Source of the DNA: Anaerolineales bacterium UBA6128
Lineage (GTDB): Bacteria > Chloroflexota > Anaerolineae > UBA1429
DNA length: 13,879 bases
Direction: 5' to 3'
NCBI GenBank assembly: GCA_002423325.1
Contig: DIVQ01000229.1
Span: 1 to 13,879, forward strand
Shown here: piece after piece, positions 1 to 6,956 of the stretch
Layout of the letters: the number at the start of each line of letters is the position of its first letter
Position numbering within the stretch: the stretch's first letter is position 1
Translations under genes and position numbers: made by a program
Notes under the pieces: model-generated
Told to the model about the DNA's origin: nothing
Databases searched by the model: none
The model's input: only the letters and a program-made list of their open reading frames with translations

Positions 1-1
1 G

Positions 2-970
2 CCCGAGCCACCCACGCCGGCGCCTACGGCGACAGCGGCGGACGGGGCAAACCCCGCGCCTACGACCCAAGCCAGCGCGACGACTACGCCCACGGCGGTG
101 CCGCCGTCACCTACGCTGCTGCCCACAACCGTTCCGCCGACGCCGACGCCGATATATGGCGACGCCGCTTACCTGGCAGTGACCCGCGGCGGAGCGCCTG
201 CCGCGCTGACAGAGCGTGCATTGGCGGCCATCGGGGGCATCGAGCGCTTTGTCAAACCGGGCTATGACGTGATCATCAAGCCCAACATCTGCAATGCCAA
301 TAACGGCCCAGAGTTCGCCTCCACAACCAACCCCGAGGTCGTGGGCACACTCGTGCGGCTGGCGTTGGGGGCGGGCGCCAAGCGCGTTCGCGTGATGGAC
401 TATCCCTTTGCCGGCACCGCCAAGGCGGCCTACAAAAAGTCGGGCATCCAGGAGGCGGTAGAGGCCGCCGGCGGCGCGATGGAATTGATGGCCGCGATGC
501 GCTACGCCGAGGTCGATATCCCGGGGGGCAAAGACATCGCCAAGTGGACCTTTTACCGGCCGGTGCTGGAGGCTGACCTGGTGATCAACGTGCCCATCGC
601 CAAAGACCATGGTCTGGCTCTGCTGACCCTGGCCGGCAAGAACCTGTTGGGCGTCATCGACAACCGCGGCGGCATTCACCGCAACTTGGGTCAGCGTATC
701 GCGGACCTGACCTCACTGGTGCGTCCGCAGTTGACGGTGATCGATGCCGTGCGCATCCTCAAGGCCAACGGGCCCACGGGCGGCAACCTGAACGACGTCA
801 AGCAGATGGACACGGTCATTGCCAGCGCGGACCAGGTGGCGGCGGACGCCTACGCCACGTCGCTGTTCGGCTACCGGCCCACTGACGTGACCTACATCGG
901 GGCCTGCGCCGAGATGGGCTTGGGGACGATGAACCTGGACGAGGTCAAGGTCGAGGAGATCAGCCTGTAG
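2..970 (+). CDS. DUF362 domain protein (5' end outside window)
   Basis: The frame is open from the window edge, so the start lies upstream; the GTG at 98 is only an internal codon. The first ~50 visible residues are a Pro/Thr/Ala-rich linker, typical of proteins exposed outside the membrane. They are followed by a complete DUF362 domain: IIKPNIC, a TTNPEVVGTLVRLALGAGA stretch, VRVMDYP, KSGIQEAVEAAG, LEADLVINVPIAKDHG and LAGKNLLGVI, all recognisable family blocks. In this family (known) the domain is often linked to iron-sulfur proteins, but no ferredoxin-type Cys cluster is visible in this part. The biochemical role is unknown. The gene ends with TAG and converges on the phosphoesterase gene. 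Family assignment is firm; secretion is inferred from the linker only. Confidence 0.85.
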   Translation, partial: PEPPTPAPTATAADGANPAPTTQASATTTPTAVPPSPTLLPTTVPPTPTPIYGDAAYLAVTRGGAPAALTERALAAIGGIERFVKPGYDVIIKPNICNANNGPEFASTTNPEVVGTLVRLALGAGAKRVRVMDYPFAGTAKAAYKKSGIQEAVEAAGGAMELMAAMRYAEVDIPGGKDIAKWTFYRPVLEADLVINVPIAKDHGLALLTLAGKNLLGVIDNRGGIHRNLGQRIADLTSLVRPQLTVIDAVRILKANGPTGGNLNDVKQMDTVIASADQVAADAYATSLFGYRPTDVTYIGACAEMGLGTMNLDEVKVEEISL

Positions 971-998
971 GCTGACCCGCAATCACGACAAAAGAACA

Positions 999-1034
999 GG
1001 GGCGGAGCGTGAGCAGACGCTTCGCCCCTTTTGT
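999..1034 (+). terminator. Rho-independent terminator between convergent genes
   Basis: An 11-bp stem pairs GGGGCGGAGCG with CGCTTCGCCCC (one G-U wobble) around an 8-nt loop and is followed directly by TTTTGTTGT. It sits 28 bp after the DUF362 stop. Read on the other strand, the stem is followed by TGTTCTTTTG, so it may also stop transcripts of the phosphoesterase gene ending at 1078. Confidence 0.8.
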
Positions 1035-1077
1035 TGTAAGCTCTGACTTGACCACGAGCAGCCGACCCCGGTCGGCG

Positions 1078-2094
1078 TCAGCGCACCACCGAGGTGACCC
1101 AGGCCTCCATCTCGGGGGAGGACGCGATGGTCTCGTCCAGCACCGTGTTGGTCCAGCTGTGCGCGGCCAGTGTGCCGCCGGCGTCGAACTGCAACTGGGC
1201 CACACCGATGCGCGTGCCGGCCGTCCCGCTGAGGGCATAGTCGGAGTGGAACAGCACGGTGCCAGTGCCAGCCACCACCTTGGGCGCTGCCATGGATGCG
1301 TTGCCGCCGGACACGATCAGGTCGATGCCTGCGATCGTCGAGGCCAGCTTTTCGTCCGCCTCCAGGCCCAGGTGCGACAAAATGATGATGATATCGGCCT
1401 CTTTGCGCAGCTCGGGCACCCACTTTTTGGCGGCCGCGGTGGGATCGGTGATCAGCACCTCATCGTCCTGGTAGGGGTCGGTGAGGCCGAGGATCGCGAC
1501 CTTGTGGTCGGCGATGTTGATGAGCGTGTAGGGCTCCGCCAGCAGCGCGCCAGTCGCCGTGATGGTGGCGTTTGCCGAGAGCAACGGGAAGCGGGCCTCG
1601 GCTTGGCGCTGCTGCATCTCCTTGACCGTCAGCATGGCGATATCGAGGCCGCCGAGCGTCATGGCGTCATAGCCCATGCGGTTGAGAGCTTCAATGCTGG
1701 TGCTGCCGCGGTTGATGAGCGCCGGGTCGCGGTCGTAGAGCAGCGAGGCCCCCGCGTCGAGGACCAGGATGTGCTCGGCTGTTGCGCGCGCCTGTTCGAT
1801 GAGGGTGGCTCGACGAGCCACGCCGCCGTTGGAAGCGCGTCAACCGCCGCAGACCTCGAGATAACCCCAGGTGTCATTTGTGTGGACGAGGGTCAGGGCG
1901 AGCGGGCGCTCGCCGACAGGCAGGGCGACGCCCTTGAGCGGGTCGCGCACTGTGGGCGGGCGGCCCATCAGCACTAACGCGCCCACCGAGAGGCCTACAA
2001 AGGCCAGCACTGCGACTGCCAATAGCACGAGCTCGCGCTTGGCGCGGCTCGGGGCGTCATCAGGCGCCGGGCTGGCTGACTTGATGGTGCTCAT
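1078..2094 (-). CDS. Membrane-anchored 5'-nucleotidase-like phosphoesterase, candidate selenoprotein (in-frame UGA at codon 85)
   Basis: The ATG at 2094 follows GGAGG with 8-nt spacing. Reading through one in-frame TGA (1842-1840) gives 338 residues: a short cytoplasmic N-terminus, a membrane helix at about 22-43, then a UshA/5'-nucleotidase-type metallophosphoesterase fold. Family landmarks are LVHTNDTWGYLE (69-80), GGVARRATLI (90-99), LDAG (112-115), GYDAMTLGGLD (141-151), ILSHLGLEADEKLA (238-251) and GIDLIVSGG (256-264). The C-terminal UshA domain is absent. Both halves are well conserved and in the same frame, so this is not a frameshift. The UGA forms Cys82-Gly-Gly-Sec85, a CxxU motif, and a SECIS-like hairpin follows. 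Several metal ligands look replaced (DTH to DTW, GD to GA, GNHE to GGLD, GHxH to GNAS), so phosphatase activity is doubtful. The gene lies 59 bp after the class III aminotransferase and may be cotranscribed. Alternatives are a nonsense-mutated pseudogene or a base error. Without readthrough the product is an 84-residue membrane peptide. Confidence 0.7.
1805..1842 (-). promoter_or_regulatory. Candidate bacterial SECIS element with UGA(Sec) codon
   Basis: Read on the minus strand, UGA is followed by 18 nt and then GTGGCTC-GTC-GAGCCAC: a perfect 7-bp stem with loop GUC. The loop starts 25 nt after the UGA, and its first bases are G and U. From memory, bacterial SECIS models require a stem-loop with a G in the first two loop positions at roughly 16-37 nt from the UGA; the E. 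coli fdhF loop (GGUC) is similar. The stem encodes V-A-R-R-A-T using GCT, CGT and CGA instead of the GCC/CGC codons preferred around it, which suggests selection on RNA pairing. Chance cannot be excluded without homologues. Confidence 0.62.
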
Positions 2095-2153
2095 CGTGCT
2101 GTCCTCCGGTTACCAGATAGCGAACGTCCGCAGAGCGGCGCGGGTGAGGTCCT

Positions 2154-3557
2154 CTAGGCGGCGCGCATGCGGCGCGCAAAGGCGTCGTAGGCCTCGATGG
2201 TGCGATCGATGTCAGCGTCCTCGTGGGCGAGCGAGACGGCGCCCAGACCGTGTGCCACGTTGACGCCCTCCAGGAGCAGCCCCAGCTTGAGTGCCTTTTC
2301 CTTGAGCGTGACGTCGCCCAGCGTCGGGTCGGTCATGTCCTCGGCCGAGCGCGGGTACAAGTCGGCGTCGAACGGAAAGTAGGGCACCGAGATCGAACCC
2401 GCGGGAAAGCCGTCACTGCCATCGCGCGTGCAGCGCGCCAGGATGCCGTGTGCTGCAAAGGCGACCTCGATTCCCGCGCGCAGGCGGGCCATCCTGGCCT
2501 CCAGGGCCGGATAGACCTCCGATTCGTGCTCTACCAGGTATTGCAACAGCGTGACCGCCGCCGCGAGGGTGAGCGCGTGCGCCGAAAAGGTGCCGCCATT
2601 GAACCAGACGCGGTTGGGGCGCGTGTCGCTGGCGAGCTCAAGCAGGTCGGCGCGCCCCACCACCGCCGAGAGCGGCATCCCGCCGCCGACGATCTTGCCA
2701 TAGGTGGACAGGTCGGCCTTGACGCCGAACAGCCGCTGCGCGCCCGACGCGCAAAAGCGGAATCCTGTGATGACCTCGTCCAGGATCAGCAGTGCGCCAT
2801 AGCGCGCGGTCAGATCGCGCGCCGCCTGCATGAACGGTCGCGAAGCGGCCGCAAAGCCAGCGGCGCCCATGCAGGGCTCCATGATAAAGGCGGCCACGGC
2901 TTCACCCCGCTCCCGGAACAGCTCCTGCAGGCCTTCGACGTCGTTAAAGCGCACTACGGCGACCTCGTCGTCCACGCTGGACGAGATGCCCGCGGCGTGG
3001 GCGGCCTCAAAGCCTCCCCCCGTGCGCCGCACCCCCTTGAGGGCCAACGGGTTGGCGCCGTGCCAGCCACCGGTCACCTTGACCACCAGCTTGCGGCCGG
3101 TATGGGCGCGCGCCAGCATCATGGCGTACATTGTGGCCAGCGTGCCGGCGGTTGTGAAGCGCACGCGTTCGTCGCCCGTGGCGGCCAGCAGCAGGCGCGC
3201 GAATTCCTGCTCCAGCTCCAGCGTCATGCCGGTCTGCAGGCCATTGCCGCTTCGCAACTGGGCCGCCAGCGCATCGCAGATCAGCGGCGGGTTGTGCCCC
3301 AGGATGTTGGCATAGTGCCCTTGCCAATAGTCGATCAGCGTGTGGCCGTCCAGATCGGTCACGCGGGCGCCGTGGGCGTCCTCGACATAGAAGGGGAAGG
3401 GGTCGGCCAGGCGGGCGCCGTGGCTGACGCCATCTACCAGCACCTCTTGTGCGCGTCTGTGGGCGGCGGCCGAACGGGGAAATGCGTGCTCGTACTCGGC
3501 GCGCAGGACGGGCAGCAGCGCCTCGCCCCTGGCAATGGTTGTGTGGTGAGTGGCCAA
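2154..3557 (-). CDS. Class III aminotransferase, glutamate-1-semialdehyde aminomutase-like
   Basis: PLP-dependent fold type I enzyme of 467 residues. The best start is the TTG at 3557, 8 nt after GGGAG; an in-frame TTG at 3572 lies upstream of that Shine-Dalgarno. Visible family blocks are FYVEDAHGARVTDLDGH near the N-terminus, GGWHG (about 163-167), EPCMGAAGF, LILDEVITGFRF (about 257-268, with the PLP-binding Asp) and STYGKIVGGGMPLSAVVGR with the PLP lysine at about 288. The C-terminal DIDRTIEAYDAFARRM resembles the end of GSA aminomutases. However, the family's NSGTEA phosphate-binding block reads TTAGTLA here, and no heme biosynthesis gene is near, so a true HemL role is unlikely; the substrate is unknown. 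The phosphoesterase gene follows 59 bp downstream. Stop is TAG. Confidence 0.88.
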   Translation of the reverse strand: MATHHTTIARGEALLPVLRAEYEHAFPRSAAAHRRAQEVLVDGVSHGARLADPFPFYVEDAHGARVTDLDGHTLIDYWQGHYANILGHNPPLICDALAAQLRSGNGLQTGMTLELEQEFARLLLAATGDERVRFTTAGTLATMYAMMLARAHTGRKLVVKVTGGWHGANPLALKGVRRTGGGFEAAHAAGISSSVDDEVAVVRFNDVEGLQELFRERGEAVAAFIMEPCMGAAGFAAASRPFMQAARDLTARYGALLILDEVITGFRFCASGAQRLFGVKADLSTYGKIVGGGMPLSAVVGRADLLELASDTRPNRVWFNGGTFSAHALTLAAAVTLLQYLVEHESEVYPALEARMARLRAGIEVAFAAHGILARCTRDGSDGFPAGSISVPYFPFDADLYPRSAEDMTDPTLGDVTLKEKALKLGLLLEGVNVAHGLGAVSLAHEDADIDRTIEAYDAFARRMRAA

Positions 3558-3598
3558 AAGAACGTCTCCCAATAATAGCGTGATGAGGGTCGGGTGCT

Positions 3599-3628
3599 AT
3601 CATACCACAGACGGCGCCGGATGCGGAA
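3599..3628 (-). promoter_or_regulatory. Candidate promoter of the class III aminotransferase gene
   Basis: A -10 box TATGAT lies at 3604-3599 on the minus strand, with only a weak -35 (TTCCGC, 18-nt spacing). The predicted start near 3592 would give a leader of about 35 nt ending in GGGAG and the TTG start. The rest of 3605-3700 holds no gene; a GGGTG/CACCC hairpin after the permease stop lacks a U-run. Confidence 0.4.
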
Positions 3629-3700
3629 CCGGGGGAGAACGATCGAGGCGAGTAACGCGGGTGCGCGCGTCACCCCCATACGCAAGCCGTCGCAGTGCAT

Positions 3701-4525
3701 CTAGATGCGCGCGATCAACTCTCCACGCTGGAAGGTCCGGGCGCCGATCCAGACCAGGCCGAGGCCCACCACCCAGACTACCAGGCCGATCAGCAACACC
3801 AGCCCCGGGCTGAGGAACAGCAGCCCAGTCACCTGGCCCAGCATCAGCGCGACGACGGGCAGCACGACGACACCGCTGATCTGCTGCGTCTGCATAAAGC
3901 TCTTGGACTTGCTTGAGACCAGCACGGTGGCGCCCAGTGCCGCGGCGATGAGCGCCGGCGCCAGCCAGAACACCATTGGCCACCAGGTGGGCGCCGGGAA
4001 GAACAGCCGCCCCATGGCGCGATAGCCGGCGGCGTTTACCACGACCGCATAGAGCACGAACGAGAGCAGGTCGATCACCAGCGCCGGCACCAGCGCGGCC
4101 AGCACCTTGCCCAGGAACAACTCCATATCCGTCACGGGGGTGTAGAGCAGCGCTTCGAGCGTCTTGCGTTCCTTCTCGCCCGCAAAGCTGTCAGCGCTGA
4201 TCACGCTGGCCACCATCAGCGGTACGATCAGGAACATCGGGGCAAACATATAGTTGCCCGCGACATAGACGTATGCCTGCAGGGGCGTCATGTCGGCCAG
4301 AGGGGCGCGCATGAACTCGGGCGCCCGGTCCAGCATCGTGATGACCTCCTGCATGTCCGCGTCGGAGGTGGGAAAGTAGGTGGGCAAAAGCACCATAGCG
4401 AGCGGCATGATCACCAGCAGGATGAGAGGCAGGATGACCATCGGCATCCAGACCATCTTGTTCTGGGTGACTTGCCTGAGGTCCTTGAGCATGATCGCGC
4501 GGATGGCGGGTCGGTTGAGGTTCAC
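3701..4525 (-). CDS. ABC-2 type transporter permease
   Basis: A 274-residue integral membrane protein. The GTG start overlaps the TGA stop of the ATPase gene (GTGA) and follows GGGAGG by 6 nt, so the two are translationally coupled. A first membrane helix lies at about 27-49, followed by an external loop to about 105. Five further hydrophobic segments then make six in total. The cytoplasmic SFAGEKERKTLEALLYTPVT block, about residues 129-148, is the hallmark of ABC-2/NatB-like permeases. It should assemble with the ATPase encoded immediately upstream as an exporter. The substrate cannot be read from sequence. Stop is TAG. Confidence 0.9.
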   Translation of the reverse strand: MNLNRPAIRAIMLKDLRQVTQNKMVWMPMVILPLILLVIMPLAMVLLPTYFPTSDADMQEVITMLDRAPEFMRAPLADMTPLQAYVYVAGNYMFAPMFLIVPLMVASVISADSFAGEKERKTLEALLYTPVTDMELFLGKVLAALVPALVIDLLSFVLYAVVVNAAGYRAMGRLFFPAPTWWPMVFWLAPALIAAALGATVLVSSKSKSFMQTQQISGVVVLPVVALMLGQVTGLLFLSPGLVLLIGLVVWVVGLGLVWIGARTFQRGELIARI

Positions 4526-5478
4526 GCGACGCCTCCCGTTTGCGCGCCGTTCTGCGCTTCGATCTCAAAGTAGATCTCTTCCAGCGAGTGCTGGCGTGGC
4601 GCAACGCTGTAGATGCGCCCCCTGGCGGCGACAATGGCCGCTACCACCTCGGGGATGTGCTCCTCGGCCTCCAGTTCGGCCAGCAGGCGCCCCTGCTCAA
4701 GGCTGTGTTGGTGGACGACGGGCAAGCCATCGAGCGCGGCGATGACTGCGTCCGAGGGCGCGCCACGCAGATCGAACTCTACCCACAGCCCCTGCCACAG
4801 GCGCCGCGCCAGGTCGCTGGGCGCCCCGATGGCACGCAGGCTGCCCTGGGCGATCACGCCCACGCGGCTGCACAACTCCTGCGCCTCTGTCAGGTTGTGG
4901 GTGCACAGGAACACGGTGCGGCCCTCGCGCACGGCAAGGCGGCTGATCAGATCGCGCACCATGCGGGCGGCCGTGGGGTCCAGGGCCGCGGTGGGCTCGT
5001 CGAAAAAGATGAGTTGTGGGTCGTGCAGCAGGGTGCGGGCGATGGCCAGGCGCTGTCGCATACCCTTGCTGTAGCCGCCGACCTGGTCGTCGCCGCGCTC
5101 GGCCAGGCCGAACTCGTCCAGCAGTTGCCGGCAGCGCTCCGGCAGTCGCTCCTCGGGCACCCCGTACAGCGTGCCGAAAAATGCCAGATTGTCATAGGCC
5201 GATAGGTTCTCGTACAGGCTGGGAGATTCGGTGAGTACTCCAGTGCGGCGACGCACTTCGGTGGCATCGCGGGCCACGTCGTAGCCAAACACTCTGGCGT
5301 GGCCGGCGCTGGGGGTCAGCAGGCCATTGAGCAAACGCACGGTGGTCGTCTTGCCGGCGCCGTTGGGCCCCAGAAAGCCGAACACTTCGCCACGCGTGAC
5401 GCGCAGATCCAGCGCGTCCACCGCGACCTTGTCGCCAAAGCGACGCGTCAACCCCTGGGTAACGATAACTTCATCCAT
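4522..5478 (-). CDS. ABC transporter ATP-binding protein (ABC-2/NatA-like)
   Basis: A 318-residue nucleotide-binding subunit. The ATG at 5478 follows GGGAG by 9 nt; a longer open frame upstream overlaps the aminotransferase gene and is not family-like. Walker A GPNGAGKTT is at 37-45, signature YSKGM at 136-140, Walker B LIFFDE at 156-161, D-loop ALDP after it, and the switch His in CTHNL at 194. The Q-loop position appears to read LTE rather than LTQ. The ~100-residue C-terminal extension is usual for drug/Na+-type exporter ATPases. The gene is 29 bp after the class I aminotransferase and overlaps the permease start, so the three form an operon. TGA stop. Confidence 0.93.
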   Translation of the reverse strand: MDEVIVTQGLTRRFGDKVAVDALDLRVTRGEVFGFLGPNGAGKTTTVRLLNGLLTPSAGHARVFGYDVARDATEVRRRTGVLTESPSLYENLSAYDNLAFFGTLYGVPEERLPERCRQLLDEFGLAERGDDQVGGYSKGMRQRLAIARTLLHDPQLIFFDEPTAALDPTAARMVRDLISRLAVREGRTVFLCTHNLTEAQELCSRVGVIAQGSLRAIGAPSDLARRLWQGLWVEFDLRGAPSDAVIAALDGLPVVHQHSLEQGRLLAELEAEEHIPEVVAAIVAARGRIYSVAPRQHSLEEIYFEIEAQNGAQTGGVA

Positions 5479-5507
5479 CCGACTTGTCTCCCGCGCGGCA
5501 CGCTGCG

Positions 5508-6698
5508 CTAGGCGGCGGCTTGCGCCACACAGGTGGCGCTGCCCGCGTCGGCGCTGGCGTTCAGGTGGCGGCCCAGGCGCGCGATGCCCTCGCGAAGCGC
5601 CTCCTCGCTGGCGCACAGCGAGATGCGCACGTAGCGGTCGCACGCCGGACCAAAGGCGCAGCCCGGGCCCACGGCCACGTGCTCGGCCTCGAGCAGGTTC
5701 TGGCAATAGTCGAGCGAAGAGAGCGGCTGTGCGCCGATGTCGATCAGCATGTAAAAGGCGCCGTGCGGGTAGGAGCCGTGCAGGCCCTGCTCGCGGGCGA
5801 CCGCCACCGCGATGTCGCGGCGCCGCCGGTACTCGTCACGCATCTGCTGCACGCAGTCCTGCGGGCCCAGCAGCGCTGCGATCGCGGCGTGCTGAGCGAT
5901 GGTGTTCACGCACGAGGCGATCGGCTCCTGGATCTTGGACATCGCCGTGATGACCGCCGGGTTTGCCACGGCGTAGCCCACGCGCCAGCCGGTCATCGAG
6001 TAAGTCTTGCTGCAGGTGTAGATGCTGACGACGCGCCCCTCATCGTCCCACTGGGCGGGGCTGTAATGCTCGCCCTCAAACACCAGGCGGTCGTAGGTCT
6101 CGTCCGAGATCAGGTAGAGGTCGTGGCGGCGACAGAACGCCAGGCATTCGCGCAGCACCTCACGCGGAAAGACCGCGCCGGTGGGGTTACAGGGGCTGTT
6201 CAGCAGCAACGCCTTGGTGCGGGGCGTCACCAGGCGCTCGAGCGCGTCGACGTCGGGGCAAAAGTCACGCTCGGGCGGCGTCGGATAGGCCACCGGCACG
6301 GCGTGCAGGAGGGTGGTCGCCATCCCAAAGTTGCCATAGCCCGGATCGGGCAACAGGATTTCGTCTCCCGGCTCCAGCAGCACGTGCATGCTCAGGTAGA
6401 CGGCCTGCATGGCGCCCACGGTGATCATCACGTTGGCGCGGGTGGCAGCATAGCCGTTCTCGCGCGCCAGCTTGGTGCAGACGGCGTCGCGCAGCTCGGC
6501 GATACCAGCGTTAGCGGTGTAGGCAGTGTAGCCCGCCTTGGCAGCCCGCACTGCAGCGTCGACGATATGCGCTGGCGTGTCAAAGTCGGGCTGCCCGATC
6601 TCGAGATGGAGGGCATCCGAGAACCTGGCAGCGCTGTCAAGCATCACACGTATGGGCGAGCGTTGAATGCTGCCTACGGTCTGCGAGAGCGCTTTCAT
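5508..6698 (-). CDS. Class I/II pyridoxal-phosphate aminotransferase (AspAT-like)
   Basis: A 396-residue fold type I aminotransferase. The chosen ATG at 6698 follows AAGGAG by 6 nt and begins MKALSQTVGS; an upstream in-frame ATG at 6752 adds 18 residues lying in the structured leader and is rejected. Seen motifs are LEIGQPDFDTP (32-42), YTANAGIAELRDAV, NSPCNPTG (167-174, substrate Asn), ISDETYD with the PLP-nitrogen Asp at 199, CSKTYSMTGWRVGY with the Schiff-base lysine at 231, and the substrate-binding Arg in VRISLCAS near the C-terminus. This is the catalytically complete aspartate-aminotransferase-like (subgroup I) set; the exact amino acid substrate is unknown. It is the first gene of an operon with an ABC exporter. 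Stop is TAG. Confidence 0.92.
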   Translation of the reverse strand: MKALSQTVGSIQRSPIRVMLDSAARFSDALHLEIGQPDFDTPAHIVDAAVRAAKAGYTAYTANAGIAELRDAVCTKLARENGYAATRANVMITVGAMQAVYLSMHVLLEPGDEILLPDPGYGNFGMATTLLHAVPVAYPTPPERDFCPDVDALERLVTPRTKALLLNSPCNPTGAVFPREVLRECLAFCRRHDLYLISDETYDRLVFEGEHYSPAQWDDEGRVVSIYTCSKTYSMTGWRVGYAVANPAVITAMSKIQEPIASCVNTIAQHAAIAALLGPQDCVQQMRDEYRRRRDIAVAVAREQGLHGSYPHGAFYMLIDIGAQPLSSLDYCQNLLEAEHVAVGPGCAFGPACDRYVRISLCASEEALREGIARLGRHLNASADAGSATCVAQAAA

Positions 6699-6722
6699 CA
6701 GTTTCTCCTTGTGTCGGGATGT

Positions 6723-6774
6723 ATGAAGAACGCCGTGGCACGAGATCGTCACTCGCCGCCACGGCGTCGTTCAT
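6723..6774 (-). repeat. Inverted repeat in the aminotransferase operon leader
   Basis: Two 17-nt arms, ATGAAGAACGCCGTGGC and its near-complement, face each other across an 18-nt loop, with 10 bp perfect next to the loop, 2 mismatches, then 5 more bp. The loop can add a CGAG/CTCG pair. It lies inside the ~100-nt leader between promoter and Shine-Dalgarno and is not followed by a U-run. It could be an RNA regulatory structure or a protein-binding palindrome; no known riboswitch was recognised. Confidence 0.65.
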
Positions 6775-6804
6775 CACAACAGTGTAATGGACGGGAACAA
6801 AGCC

Positions 6805-6833
6805 AGTATACAGTTTGCGGGCGAATCTGTCAA
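6805..6833 (-). promoter_or_regulatory. Strong sigma70-type promoter for aminotransferase-ABC operon
   Basis: On the minus strand TTGACA (6833-6828) and TATACT (6810-6805) are separated by 17 nt, nearly the full housekeeping consensus. The predicted start near 6798 gives a leader of about 100 nt. The rest of the intergenic stretch (6834-6956) contains a run of nine G at 6873-6881 and no gene. Confidence 0.82.
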
Positions 6834-6925
6834 TCTGACAGCGGGAGAGGACGGCGATGAACGGGGCGTTCAGGGGGGGGGCGTCCCTGCAGGCCCCGTC
6901 GTGGCGCTGCTGGTGTTCGCGTGCA

Positions 6926-6949
6926 GGAGCGTACCTTGTGTACGTCTCC
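6926..6949 (-). other. 3' hairpin after Nudix gene (weak terminator candidate)
   Basis: Just after the Nudix stop, GGAG-A-CGTAC pairs with GTACG-CTCC (9 bp, one bulge) around loop ACAAG. There is no U-run after it, so intrinsic termination is uncertain. Confidence 0.3.
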
Positions 6950-6956
6950 CCGCGCT

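Noticed and set aside
1840..1842. Frameshift or genetic-code change as explanation of the split phosphoesterase
   Set aside because: Both halves are in the same frame, so no indel is needed. UGA also serves as a true stop for the ABC ATPase (overlapping the permease start) and for this gene itself, so global UGA reassignment is unlikely. A point nonsense mutation is not excluded.
1009..1977. 322-codon plus-strand frame across the phosphoesterase gene and terminator
   Set aside because: Starts inside the terminator hairpin and lies antisense to conserved phosphoesterase blocks.
2223..3575. 450-codon open frame antisense to the class III aminotransferase
   Set aside because: Shadow of a well-supported gene; no recognisable domain in the antisense product.
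5484..6860. 458-codon open frame antisense to the class I aminotransferase
   Set aside because: The opposite strand encodes a complete enzyme with all catalytic residues; the antisense product is low-complexity, His/Arg/Gly-rich, as GC-rich shadows are.
6873..6881. Run of nine G in the intergenic region
   Set aside because: A possible slippage or phase-variation tract, but it is in no coding frame and outside the promoter elements, so no function can be supported.
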